Source: Cephalopachus bancanus (Eukaryota; Chordata; Mammalia; Primates; Tarsiidae). From it: 64,000 bases of DNA. The translations under genes and the position numbers were made by a program. The DNA lies in NCBI GenBank assembly GCA_027257055.1, contig JAPVLO010000404.1, positions 1,230,944-1,294,943 of the forward strand, given 5' to 3'. This document shows, one piece after another, positions 48,661 through 59,649 of the stretch. The stretch's first letter is position 1, and each line of letters opens with the position of its first letter. Under the pieces are notes generated by a model that was not told the origin of the DNA, searched no databases, and worked only from the letters and a program-made list of their open reading frames with translations.

Positions 48661-49009
48661 GTGCTTGTTTTCTGCACTGTCCTGAGTATGCTGGGCTTAT
48701 CTTTATCTCAGCCTTGCCATGTTGTGCCAGGATGACCCAATTATATATTTTTCTTTCCCACTAGCTCATGGAAGGTAAAAGTTGTGCCTTGTTTGATATT
48801 GATAAGGACTGGCCTAACGCTTAACACATACCTGATTTATAAATATGGGTTGAATGAGACCCACCTGCTGATAGGCACTTGGTGGAGAGAGGGCTATCCT
48901 CGGTAAACTGCCATCTGTTTATCACAAACAAGAAAGCAGTCACTCATGGAGACTGCTATCTTCATCGCAGTGGAAGGGTCAACACTCACATGCATCCTTT
49001 TTCTGTGGC

Positions 49010-49190
49010 TACGTAATAGCCCAGGAGTTAAGAATGCAGGCTTCGGAGCTGCCCAGAACTAGATTAGAATTCTGGCTCATCAGTTGCTAGCTTTGGGTGA
49101 CTCAAATTTTTAAAATCTCACCTCATTTGCAACACAGGAATAATAACCTTCCATGACTGCTAGGATTGTGTGAATGTTGCTGAATAATGG
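49010..49190 (+). repeat. MIR SINE relic
   Basis: Sense MIR: gagttaagaatgcaggcttc, ttgctagctttgggtgactc, ttgcaacacaggaataataa. Confidence 0.72.
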
Positions 49191-49342
49191 CCTATGAGCT
49201 CCCCAGGGCAGGACTCCTTGTGATTTGGGTTCCTTGCCATGGGCTTAGAAGAATGGTTGGCACATATCTGTTGAATTTTATTCATCATAATAATCTCAGT
49301 CATTCACAGCAGCTCATGTTCACGTGACTGTCTCACCAACTC

Positions 49343-49633
49343 TTTTTTTTTTTTTTTTTGAGTTGGAGTCTCACTCTGTCGCCCAGACTGGAGTGCAGTG
49401 GCCGCTCCCGGCCACCACACCCTCGACCTGCTGGGCTCCAGCGATCCTTCCGCCTCAGCCTTCCAAGTAGCTGGAATTACAGGCATGCGCTACCATGCCC
49501 AGCTGATTTTTTGATTTATTGTAGAGATGAGGTCCCACTGCCCAGGCGGGTCTCAAACCCGCAGGCTCAGGCAATCCACTCACCTCAGCCTCCCAAAGGC
49601 ACGGGATTACAGGCTGAGCCACCGAGCCCGGCT
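49343..49633 (-). mobile_element. Alu dimer, lineage-specific type
   Basis: Antisense full dimer with TSD tcaccaactctt at both ends. Near-identical in layout to 758 and 11059 (gcagtggccgctcccggcca). Confidence 0.97.
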
Positions 49634-51683
49634 TCACCAACTCTTATATAGAATTCCTTGGGGATTGTATGATCCATGTAACGATTCCTTACACTTTCTT
49701 TAATCAGGAGTTAGGCTCCCACCTGTGAGGTGGCCCTTCCAGAGCCTGACATTCAGTGGCGCAAGATGCTTGTAGAAACATTCACCTTCCCAAGGAATGT
49801 CGATTTTTCAGGCTAGAATTACGTTTAGTCGTTTCAAGGGTGTTTGATCCTCAAAGACCTACAGTTCTGTATTTGAGTCTCCACACATGGGCCTATGATT
49901 ATTTCCTCTTCTCTTGTCTCTTTTCTTGTCATCCATTTATCAGCCATATCACCATTTGCTGCATATTAGACAGACTCACACAGATCCTGATTCAGATTCT
50001 TGAGAAGAAATTCCCGAGTTTCTCGTGTTTCTAGAGTTGTCTCATTCCCTTCCTCTACGAAGATCTTGTGCAACATCCATAAGGATGTCCTTTGCTGTTT
50101 CCCGTTTCATGAATGGACGTTTCTGTTTCAGGCTTTCATTTGGGTCTTTCTCCTGTTCAGCACTTTTATAAGTAACTTGCTATGCCACCACAGAGGTATT
50201 GTTTTAAGCTTTTTTCAAATTTCATCATCTTGCAGTCATTTCTGTATTTTACGTTTCTAACAAAACCAAACAAATACAGTTTAAAAGGTAGTTGTCAGAC
50301 TCTTTGACAAACCAGGCCACATAAAAGGATTGCACTTCTTCATTTCTATCACATTTTTTATGCCGGGTGGGGTGCGGCACAAAACCCGTGGATTCTTTGG
50401 CTCGTTTCTACAATGAATTTTAGAGCAGCCAGCAAAGTTCTCAAACAAAGTTTGTTAGAGAAAAAAGAGAGAAAAGACAGGATGACATGCCAGAGTTGGC
50501 ACAGGTGAAAGAAACCGCACCTTTGCTCTTTACAATAAACCTGATATACCTTCCCAAGGACTGATATGCTAAAGAAGGTGAAGCCTGGAGACCCCTTTCT
50601 GGAGACTGACTCCTCTGGGCTCTCGGTGGGAGGAGAGAAGGGGAGGAGTGATCTTTTCCTGACCACATTGTCTTTTGCAGGACACCTGTCAGGCATTTCT
50701 AAAACACAAGTTCCTCAGCTAAAAGGTGGTCTTATTATCATTTCTATGGCTTTGGCCAGTTAAGGGGTGGTCTTTTACCTTCCAACGGGAACCTGAAAGT
50801 TTCTCAGTGATTATTATGCTAAACCCTGTCTTGAAAGGTTGGGCTTTCCTAGTCTTGCATCCAGTGGCGTTTTCTTTTGATTTGCCAGGGGAGTGAGATG
50901 GGGTGCCTGCTTGGCCTGCAGTAAATATAATTTTTTAAATGTCTGAATGTTTCCTAAAACCTGCCTGTTGGAAATGTATCTATGTCTAACCTGTGCCAGT
51001 TACCCTACCTCATATTGAAACAACAAGAATGAAAAGGGAGTCCTTGAGAGAATGTTTTCACCTTGCCTTCACTTTCTAGTGTATTTCCAAAAAGTGCTTA
51101 CGTGATAATAGTCACTGCAGAATCCTGTAAGTAGCAGGGTGCTTGATCCAGATTATTTGTCCATTATGGTTGCTTACCTTGCATTTTATAGGTTGAAGAA
51201 CAGGGTTGTCAGTCCCATCCCCCACCCCGCTGTATATAAAAGTCTGCCAAAAGCCACTGTACTCATTTATATGAACTTGGATACCATTTCAAAGTGCACT
51301 CCTGACCACGAGTTCCCCAGACATATACTAAAAGGGCACATATGGATGCTACAGCACTAAGCTGACTTAATAACTTATAAAGTTCATCAATACAACAATG
51401 TGCTTTTGTGCTCATGCTGACTTTTGTTCTCAAACTTAAGGTTACTCCTAAGTCAGATTGTCATATCACATTAAGCCGGACTTTGCATTAAAGTTTTGAA
51501 AATAGGAGGAGGAGCACACTTTGAGCGAAAAAGAATACATTTTGGTAAGTGGAATTTGGAGACAGAGAAGCTTATCTGACTACCTAACAGGTCTTGCATA
51601 GTTGGTTCCACTGAATGGGGACAGAATAGACCACAGAAGGGCCAAGCTTCTTCCTAAAAGAGTTAACATTTCTGGAACTCCTG
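49634..51683. other. Intronic sequence with nothing recognised
   Basis: Two kilobases of unique sequence. The 112-codon minus frame at 50358-50696 has no recognisable domain or splice borders. Confidence 0.45.
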
Positions 51684-52244
51684 CTACGAGGGGGGACTCA
51701 AAAAATGAATTATTTTTTGGAGGGCGAGCCCCTGGTAGGACTGACTTCTGTAGCTAGGTAACTGTTCTAGGAACACACTGGCATCGGTGTAGCAACTAGC
51801 ATTGTTGTGAGAGGCTGCCCTTAGCTTCAGTGAAATTCTTTTTTCTTTTTGGAGGTTCTTTCAAAGTGTTTGTCCATTTCATGATGGGTCACTTAGAAGC
51901 CCACCTGCCCACACCACAGTCAGTGTTCAGCAGTTTTTGACCAAAACAGCCTGACCCCAGTAGCCTACCATCCCTATTAACCTGATCTCACCCCAAGTGG
52001 CTTTTTGCTTGTTTCCCTGGATGAAAACAAAATTCTCAAAAGGAAATGTTTTGCCGATGTAGAAGAAGTGAACAAAAAAACAGCAGAAGTACTAAAAGCC
52101 CCCAAATGGACCAGTTCAAAAACTCTTCTGAGCAGTGGAAAAAGCACCAAACGGAGAGTACTTTGAAGGTGACTGAAGTTTAAGCATCAGAGAATAAATA
52201 CACAATATTTTATAAATAAATTCCATGGGGGGGAAGTCCCTCCA
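51684..52244 (+). mobile_element. Mariner DNA transposon relic (MARNA-like), copy B
   Basis: Homologous to copy A at 28991 in the opposite orientation. Shared: aactgttctaggaacacac, gttgtgagaggctgcc, catttcatgatgg. The + strand still reads EYFEGD and a stop at 52156-52176, the end of mariner transposase, after many disabling stops. TIR-like ends: cgaggggggactca and gaagtccctcc. Confidence 0.78.
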
Positions 52245-52508
52245 TACATGGATCTGAAAACATTCAGTGAAGTGAAAACACTATGTTCACAGTAGCCATT
52301 CCTGTAGTACTTTCTTTTCATTTTAGTTGGCACCAAAAAATCGTGTGTATTTATAGGACACAGAGCAATATATATAACGGATAATGATCAAATCAGGGCA
52401 TGTCCATTGACTGCCTCAAACGTTTGTCAGTTCTTTGTGTTGGGAACATTCAAATTCCTCTCTTCTAGCTTTGGAAATACAATAAATTGTTGTTGACTGT
52501 ATCCATCC

Positions 52509-52860
52509 TGAAAGACGGTGCACAGTGAGACTCAACACCCGTTAAGGCCAAGAGATTTAATGGGTCAAACGTGGTGGCTACAGGACCTGAGGGTCAGACT
52601 GTAGCGCCGAGGCAAGGGTGCTCCAGCCTTTATGGGGGCTTGGGGCGACCTGTCAGTCGATTATTGGTCGGCTGGCAGAGCTCCATCCAGGTTGGTGGGT
52701 TTTTCGCGGGTGCAGAAAGGGGTGCGGAGGGAGAACAAAGGAAGGCACCAAGGAAGAACAAAGGAAGGCGCCGTTTCAATTGCCATTTTAGTTTGCTGGG
52801 TCGCCGTTTCCAGGAAAGGGGGGGATGTGGCTTTACTTGTGGCTTGGCAGTGGCCCTTCA
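52509..52860 (-). repeat. 3' LTR of the provirus
   Basis: 352 bp, TG...CA ends on the minus strand (tgaaagacgg at the + left edge, ggcccttca at the right). By eye it differs from the 5' LTR at about 23 bases plus three small gaps. Inside: ATTAAA-type poly(A) signal (complement of agatttaatgg, about 52553-52558) and a CATAAA TATA-like box (complement of ctttatgggg). Confidence 0.95.
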
Positions 52861-52877
52861 TTCCCACCTCTTTGCTT
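52861..52877 (-). other. Polypurine tract
   Basis: On the minus strand AAGCAAAGAGGTGGGAA directly precedes the 3' LTR, where the plus-strand primer of a retrovirus belongs. Confidence 0.7.
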
Positions 52878-53196
52878 ATACGGGAGAGGGGCAGGGTTTG
52901 TCTGTCCGGCTACTTCCTGCTGAAAATGGGCATCGGTGGGTGAGGTGGGTGAAAGGGCAAGCCACATGAGACCCCACAAGTAGGCGCCAAAAGAAAAAAA
53001 TTTCATTTGGGTGGAAGTCCTGGAAGGTGCCTTGTAAGTGGAAAACGGCAAGCTGGTCCGGCCAGTCGTCAAGTGGACATGGGAAAGGGAGGAGCCAGCT
53101 GTCACGAAGAAGGTGGTCAAGAAACGCTGAGAATCTGAGTGGTATGTAGTAGGGGGTAAACTTTAAGGCAAGCATGTCTGAAATGAGAAGACAAGG
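52878..53196 (-). other. Region between env and the 3' LTR
   Basis: About 320 bp without a convincing frame; overlapping 95-99-codon minus frames look like chance. Confidence 0.5.
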
Positions 53197-54405
53197 TTAG
53201 AGGTTTGTAGGGTTGGGACAGTCGAGAACTGGATCTTCGGTGGGCAGGAGGTCATAATTCTGTAGGAGAAGCTGATCAATGCTTTGATTAGAGATTTTTA
53301 AAAGTTGTGACTGGAGAAACTTGATGATACATGGGAGAAAGGAGCACAGACCGAAAATGAGAATGACAGGTATGACAATAGGCAAAAGCCAGGTGAGTAG
53401 GGAGTTTTGTAATAGGCTGCCGATTTGTGAAGAATTTGCCCCTTGGAGTTGTGAGGAGAGGTGTTGTAATTTATTAATGTTTTGTTCAATGACTCCTGAC
53501 ACGTTAATGTAATAACAGCACCCCTCTTGGAGGAAAGGACAAGTGCCTCCCTTTTCGGCTGTTAGGAGATCTAGAGCCCGACGATTTTGGGGGCTACTTG
53601 TGCTATGCTCGTTATTTGTCTTTGTAATGATTGGAGAGACTCGGAGGTGGTGTCTAAAGCTAGTTGGATTTTGTTTTGTAAGTCTTCCATGGCCCATAGT
53701 GAGTAGTTGAGAGCCCCTCCTGATAGACCTATGGAGGTGACTGCAGAAACTAGGGACAATCCTACCATGACTGGAAGGAAGACAGCCCTCTTGCGTCGGT
53801 GTTTGGGAGTTAAGAGGGCCTGGAGGTCGGCAGTGGAGTAAAGAGAGAGCTGTGGGATCAGCGTAACAACTATACAGGAAGAGGTGAGATTGGAAGTTTG
53901 GGAGAGTGCCGTTGCACCATAAGAAGAGGGTGGGCGGGAGGAAGTGCCCATTTGTAGAGTTTATGGTGGTTGAACAGAGAGAGTTATTTGAATGGAGAAT
54001 GGGGACGCTGGGCGGACCAATACAGAGGTAAGAGGAGTTGGATGCCACTTCCCAAAGTGGAGCGTGAGGTTTGGCGATGGCCTCTCCGGTGGAAGACAGG
54101 TTGAGGGTACTATTACTGTGGGGCAAGGCAGGAAGCGAACGGCAGCCAGCAAAGGTCGTTGTAATGAGGCACAAAGAAAACATTGCGAAGAAGGAAGAGA
54201 AGGGAAGGATTGGTTTAAGAAGAGGAGGGTGTGGCCTATTATGGTAAACCATGAAGGGAAATGTTGGGAGGGTAGTTGTTGAGTGCAGGCGGCAACCTTT
54301 GCGTCTTGTGATTATGTGGGATTTTCCTGGATGACAGGCAGGGAGGGGGAGTGAGCAACACGGGATACTCGAAGTTTGAGCGGCTGGCCTGGAATTGTGG
54401 AGCAA
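53197..54405 (-). pseudogene. env: Endogenous retroviral env, frameshifted
   Basis: A 402-codon frame. The likely env start is the Met at 54252, before a hydrophobic signal segment (FSSFFAMFSLCLITTTFAGC); the upstream part overlaps the end of pol, as usual for gammaretroviruses. The surface subunit is short, suggesting a deletion. Between roughly 53890 and 53590 the reading shifts to another frame (53571-53951). That frame carries the furin-type site RRKR (53787-53798) and a fusion-peptide-like hydrophobic stretch. The first frame then resumes with an immunosuppressive-domain-like segment, the CX6CC motif (CPFLQEGCC, about 53515-53543), a membrane span (about 53330-53395) and a cytoplasmic tail. 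Two frameshifts therefore separate the pieces, and no full protein can be made. Confidence 0.88.
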
Positions 54406-56067
54406 GAATAGGTCGGCGGCTCTGTGGAGGAAGGGGTAAAGGGAGGCAATTTAGCTGGTTTGAGGCAAGAAGCGTGAATCCAGGGACTGAGCTGTCCTTT
54501 GGTTATGAGCAGCCTGGCTGCCGTGGGGGTGGAGAGGACTATTTGGAAGGGTCCTTGCCTTTTCGGTTGTAAGCGAGTTCTGGTTTTTGGGTCTGAGAGG
54601 AAAACCCATTGTCCCGGGGTGAGAGACTTTGGATTATGTGTTTCTGTGGGAGCAGGCAAAAGGAGATCTTGATAATGCCAGATATTGGAACGGATGAAGG
54701 ACAGGAGGGGGTAGGTTATATGAAGGGGGACGTGAGTTGGAGAGGTTGGAATACCAGGAGGAAGTGCAGGTCTGCCATGTAGGACCTCGAAGGGTGAAAG
54801 CTGAGTGGGCTTTTTAGGGAGGATGCAAACGTGGAAGAGAGCTAGGGGAAGGAGGGAGACCCAGTCCTGATGGAGTTCGAGAGAGAGTTTGCTGAGGATA
54901 TCTTTTAGTGTGCAGCTAGTTCGCTCAAACTTTCCTGATGATTGTGGGTGGTAGGGAATGTGAAAGTGCCATTTGATGTTGAGGGCCGTCGTTAAAAACC
55001 GAACGACTTGTGAGGTGAATTCAGGCCCGTTATTTGACTGAAGGGAGAAGGGGACCCCGAATCGAGGGATGATGTGGTTGGCTAAGATAGATCCCCCCGT
55101 AGCAGCCCGCTTATTTGAGGTAGGATAAGCCTCGACCCACCCAGAGAAGGTGTCGACCAGGACCAGAAGGTATTTGGTGTTACGGGCGGGGGGCTCTTCC
55201 CTAGCCTGGTGAGTGGGGAATGTTTCAGGCTTTAAGGCGGTATTAGGATTTGTTCGGTGGCAAGTAGAGCATTGAGAGGAAAGGGTATGTGTGAGTCTTG
55301 TATGTTCAGGAGTAAGGTGGAAGAAAGTTTTAGGAAATGAAGTGAGAGCTGCTGGATTTGGGTGGAAAATTGAGTGTAGGTAGGGAATGAGATTGGACAA
55401 TTGTGGAACTTCACCTGTATGTTCGGCTGGTGGGGAGGAGGTGTTGATGAGTATGGTAGGAAGGGGTTTTGGAGCCACTTGGCAAGCCGCCCTGTTGGTC
55501 CGCGAGTTTCCTTGGGTGATAAAAGATGAATCGACCTGGAGGGCTTTACAGTATGAGATGCCTATGGCCCTGGGAAGCAAGGAGGCTTGAAGGAGGTTGG
55601 AAATGAGCTTAGCATTTATGATGGCTGACCCTTTGGTAGTTAATAATCCCTGTTCTTGCCAGATGGCTGAGTGTGAAGTCAAAATGTGAAAGACATATTT
55701 GGAGTTGGTGTAAAGTGACAGAGTGTCCTGCCACCAGTTGGAATGCTCGAGTGACTGCTGTGAGTTCTGCTTGTTGGTTAGTGGTATTAGGCAGGAGAGG
55801 ATTAGCCTCGATGACGTCAGTGGCAGAGGTGATGGCATATCCTGCCACTCGAGACCCCTCATATATGTATATATGAGCTTCCATCTGTGAACCAAACATA
55901 GGAGGGCACAGATAAAGGTCCTTCCTGAATGTGTACTGGACAGGGGAGTAGGGACTCGAGGACTTCGACGCACTCATGTATTGGGGTGTCGACAGGAGAG
56001 GAAGGGAGTCATGTGGCTGGGTGAAGGGGTGCGCAAGTTTGGAAGGAGACAGAGGGGTCTTGGACAA
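54312..56067 (-). pseudogene. pol: Endogenous retroviral pol, RNase H and integrase part
   Basis: The long minus frame 54312-55973 holds the RNase H C-terminus, the integrase zinc region (CSTCH), core and C-terminal domain (KRQGPFQIVL, then WIHASCLKP). Upstream RNase H parts lie in two other frames: NQQAEL (the catalytic Glu) in 55609-56067, and FTDGSS at 55874-55891 in the third. So there are at least two frameshifts. Catalytic losses: RNase H has YTNSKY where Asp is expected and TNRAA where an Asp is expected. The integrase core keeps the first acid (VDTFSGW) and the Glu (SSGKFER) but reads SNNGPEF with Asn for the second Asp. The upstream polymerase is absent. Confidence 0.9.
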
Positions 56068-56840
56068 AGAAAATCAGAAGGAATAGTAATCCTTGTACCT
56101 GGTCTGTGGGGAATTCAGGAGAAGGGTGTGAGGCAGGTGTGGTTCCTGGAGCTTGCTTCTTATCTTACCCTAGAGAGACTGATTGAGAACTTTAAGAATT
56201 TAAGTATTAAAGTTTTTAAAAGCATAATGTTACAACAGAAAATCACAATAGTTATTGCAAAAGTTACTTATTTAGCCAAAGTGATAGTCCAAAGATTTTG
56301 GAAAAAAAACCCTCGCTTTTTTGTAACAAAGACAGTGGGGGAGGGCTAGATGAATTTTGTCTCTTTCTTTCCCCCTTGTTTAAAGGAGAAAATTCTTTTG
56401 GAGATTGTTAATTAAGAAGTTCATGTTCTGGTCTTTGAGTAGCATGTAGGCCTAGCATTAGTGTAACTGATATTAATGGTAAATTTATGGAACCTTTTTG
56501 AAGCCTGAGTGTTTATAGAATTCCTTTTACTTCTTTTCACAAACTTTTACCTACCATGTTCGATAAACTCATACCATTTTTCGACATGATTAAACCTTTT
56601 ATTTTTGTTCTATACTTTCCTTAACCAGCCATTTTATTATAGAACAAAAATGTACCATATAAGATTTTTTCTTATACAATTATTTTTTCTTTTTATCCTT
56701 TTTTTACTAAAAACATACCTTATACTATCAACTTTGTTTATATTTTTTCTAACCTCAGAGCTCTAACCAAAGCAATAAGTTTATATGCAGTGGAAGGGCT
56801 TAGATAGTATCCAAAGTAGAACTATTAGGGAAATCCAAAG
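56068..56840 (-). other. AT-rich filler where reverse transcriptase should be
   Basis: The roughly 0.8 kb between protease and RNase H is strongly AT-rich (tttttactaaaaacatacct, ttaattaagaagttcatg) and shows no RT motif on either strand. RT would need about twice this space, so it is deleted or replaced. Confidence 0.65.
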
Positions 56841-57196
56841 CTAAAGAAAAGGCACTGAAAAGCACAGTGGTGATGGCTCAGGGTAAAGAATAATACGAGT
56901 TTTAATTTTTGTCATAATGTCCCTTCCCAATAATGGAGCTGGACACGTTGGCATAACAAGGAAAGAGTGTTGAAATATTTTATCTCCCAGAACACATGGA
57001 AGTAAAGGCGTAGTGAGGGGCCTGGATATAATGCCCTGCACCACACAACCGAAAGGGGTGAAGGAAGGAGTGGACTGGGAAATTCAAGTAAAGCTGAGCA
57101 TGTAGCCCCCATATCAATAACAAATGATATAACCCTGCCAGCTACTGATATTTCCACCCTAGGCTCCGTTGGTTTAATAGTATGTTCCGAAGACAT
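56841..57196 (-). pseudogene. pro: Endogenous retroviral protease
   Basis: The N-terminal half (56912-57196) shows VISFVIDMGATCSAL. The aspartic-protease catalytic triad D-T/S-G is changed to D-M-G, an apparent ACG-to-ATG change. The C-terminal half lies in another frame (56841-57044) with PLLGRDIMTK, the usual flap-distal LLGRD box. One frameshift near 57050-57090 and the active-site change make it dead. Confidence 0.85.
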
Positions 57197-57337
57197 TGGG
57201 GCTACCGAGCCAGGGGCGAGTCAATCCGACTGGAGCAAGCCCAAGAGATCTCCTTCTGAGATTGTGCGAGATCCCTGGTGTCCCTCATTTGCAGCAAGCC
57301 TCTGGGCCATGTGCTCTCCTCCGGCTAAGTGAACGAG

Positions 57338-58780
57338 GCAATCATGAGCCCAATGTCCATGCAGTTTGCATTTGGGACAGGGTTTTGCCAGTGGCGGGGC
57401 TTGACAGTCGTTGGCCATATGCCCATTTTGACGGCATCGGAAACAAACCTGGGAAGGGGCTGTGTACCCCTTCTGCTATCGACCATCTGGGGTGGAAGAT
57501 TATCAGTGGTGGCTCTCCCTGCTAAAGGGTAGATAAAGGCTGAAACGTTTCCCGCTTATGTTTGTGGTCCTGCATTCTTGCCTCCTCCCGGTTGTTAAAG
57601 ACTTTAAAGGCCGTGTCCAATAGTTCTAGTTGAGGGGTTTGTGGGCCCTTCTCTAATTTTTGGAGTTTATGCCTAATGTCCAGTGTCGACTGGGAGATAA
57701 AATACATAGCCAAAAGAGTTTGTGCCTCCACAGAGTTTAAATCAATATTAGTCAACTGCTGCAATGTCTCAGAGAGGCGACTTAGAAACATTGCTGGATT
57801 TTCATCTGGTCTTTGAAAAACCTCTTTTATTTTGTCCTAGTTAGCCTGTTTATTAACACCTTTTTTGTAGTTAGCTAACAGGATTTATTCATATGATCCC
57901 TTTACTTTCCTCTGGGAAGTAGGTTGATATAGTCCCAGTTTAGATATAACTTGAGAGAAATTTATCATAAGAAAACAAGAAAGAAGAATTTCTTTAACAT
58001 CCTTTTGTCCCAGCCACCCCCTTGAGAAGAGACCTATTAAGCCATGTGGAAACTTGAATGGGCTTTCCAAGTACAGTGGGGAACTTGTTGCAGCTGGTAG
58101 GGCTGCCGCCAGGGGGTTATCAAGCAGTGAGGGGAAGGTGGGTGAGAAGGCTGGAGGTTGGGGTCAAGCACCGTGGCCTTTGGCACCGGCCCCTCCTCCA
58201 AAGACAAAAGAGAAAGGCTGGAGGCCAGAGTTAGGCATCTCAACTGGAGACGCCAGCCCTTCCTCCAAAGACAAAAGAGAAATACTGGAGACGGGGGTCA
58301 GGTGCCGTGGCCTTTGGCACTGGTCCCTTTTCCGAAGATAAAAGAGAAAGACTGAAGGCCAGGGTTAGGTGCCACAGCCGTAGATGCCAGCCCTTCCTTT
58401 GCAGATAAAGGTGGAGGGCGAGAAGGAGGAGAAACTGATGGAGAGTGGAATCGCAAAAGCAGACTATAGGAGGTTTATCTGCCGGGTTGAAGTTAGAGAT
58501 AGAGGAGGGAGGTGGAGGCGTAAGCGGGACGGGGAAGGGAGGGGAATCTCTGCCCACTTTTTTGAATGCTCATAGAAGTTATAGAGGTCCCATATAATGT
58601 CGGGGTTTAGGGGCCTGTAGGGGCCACTCATTTTGGTTGTCTAAGCGATAGGTGGGACAGTCTTGGGTACTGAAGCAAATTAAACGCTTAGATTTAATGT
58701 CAGAAGTGAGAGAGAGTGGTGAGGTTGTCTAAGAGGCATTTGAGGGGAGAGTCGGGCTGGCAGGGTGACGAGTTTCCCAT
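57338..58780 (-). pseudogene. gag: Endogenous retroviral gag
   Basis: Starts at ATG 58778-58780 with MGNSS, a plausible myristoylation signal for matrix, and hits a stop 25 codons later. A proline-rich middle (58240-58557, PPFPVPLTPPPPS) is followed by a 67-bp tandem array. The capsid C-terminus is readable at 57522-57791 (HKLQKLEKGP, FKVFNNREEA). The nucleocapsid has two zinc knuckles, CFRCRQNGHMANDC (57404-57445) and CPKCKLHGHWAHDC (57338-57379), in a different frame from the capsid end. Several stops and frameshifts. Confidence 0.87.
58140..58410 (-). repeat. 67-bp tandem repeat in the gag proline-rich region
   Basis: About four units; the string ccaaagacaaaagagaaa or close variants recurs at about 58198, 58265, 58332 and, partly, 58400. 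The period is not a multiple of three, so each unit shifts frame. Confidence 0.88.
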
Positions 58781-59275
58781 TTTAACAGCTGGGGCTGAGC
58801 AAAGCGTCCTCTGGACAGCCAGCTGTTAGGATATGAGGAGGTTGCTATAAAGCCTGTCGTCACAGAACGTTATTACAACCTGTGATTCTCCTGGAGAATC
58901 GAGGAGGTTGAGGGCAACTTGGTACCAGGATTTTTTGATGAAGAGAATGCCCAAAACTGGATGGCGGGAGGTAGCAGACTCAAAATTCCTGATTGCCGAG
59001 GGAGGGGAAAACCAGCAGGGGTCCGCTGTGGCCTTAAAGGCCTAGGCGGGGTGTGGTCCCCCCTCTCCTGGGGACGAAAGAGCTGCCGGACAATCAACGG
59101 TCAGTTTCCTCCGGTTATCTCAGGCAAGGTTTTAGGTTTTCCAGTTAGGGGCACTTACCAATCCGAGGGCTGGTGATGGTTGCAGCGCTGGCGTTCAAGA
59201 AAGTGGGCAAAGGCCTTAAGGTGTGAGTCCCGCTGGCGCCAGAACAGGGTCTTGCCTGAGGGCGAGAGGAATCCA
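58781..59275 (-). other. 5' leader of the provirus
   Basis: About 500 bp between PBS and gag start, the usual place for splice donor and packaging signals. I could not assign a donor with confidence. A 74-codon minus frame (58873-59097) is not recognised. Confidence 0.55.
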
Positions 59276-59293
59276 ATCCGAGTCACAGCACCA
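59276..59293 (-). other. Primer binding site, tRNA-His type
   Basis: On the minus strand TGGTGCTGTGACTCGGAT begins one base after the LTR end. It matches the 3' end of tRNA-His(GTG) at 17 of 18 bases as I recall that tRNA. Confidence 0.85.
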
Positions 59294-59294
59294 A

Positions 59295-59649
59295 TGAAAG
59301 ATGGTGGTGCACAGTGAGACTCAACATCCGTTAAGGCCAGGAGATTTAATGGTTCGAACGCAGTGGCTACAGGACCTGAGGGTCAGATTGTAGCGCCGAG
59401 GCAAGGGCGCTCCAGCCTTTATGGGGGCATGGGGCGACCTGTCAGTCGATTATTGGTCGGCTGGCAGAGCTCATCCAGGTTGGTGGGTTTTTTGAGGGCA
59501 CAGAAAGGGGTGTGGAGGGATAACAAAGGAAGGCACCGAGGAAGAACAAAGGAAGGCGCCGTTTCAATTGCCATTTTAGTTTGCCGAGTCACCGTTTCCA
59601 GGAAAGGGGGGGATGTTGGCTTTACTTGTGGCTTGGCGGTGGCCCTTCG
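59295..59649 (-). repeat. 5' LTR of the provirus
   Basis: 355 bp, homologous to 52509-52860. Its outer edge reads cccttcg, so the terminal TG of the minus strand has mutated. It carries the same TATA-like and ATTAAA elements. Confidence 0.94.

Larger units (their letters stand above)
52509..59649 (-). mobile_element. Defective ERV1 (gammaretrovirus-like, tRNA-His type) provirus
   Basis: A 7.14-kb provirus with two LTRs, a primer binding site, gag, protease, RNase H/integrase and env in the usual order on the minus strand, antisense to PDE4B. It is flanked by a 5-bp target duplication catcc (52504-52508) / caccc (59650-59654) in an L1. Two C-X2-C-X4-H-X4-C knuckles, the integrase C-terminal pattern and the CX6CC motif of the transmembrane protein place it in class I. 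The PBS suggests an ERV-H-like group. All genes carry stops or frameshifts and no RT domain was found, so it cannot be autonomous. Confidence 0.93.

Noticed and set aside
52571..52969. 132-codon + frame over the 3' LTR
   Set aside because: Repeated in part over the other LTR (59363-59674); it is LTR sequence read antisense, not a gene.
53992..54282. 96-codon + frame within env
   Set aside because: Shadow of the env/pol reading on the other strand; no own domain.
55812..55819. Third TGACGTCA octamer as a regulatory site
   Set aside because: It lies in the RNase H part of the dead provirus, so a coding origin explains it better than a host CRE.
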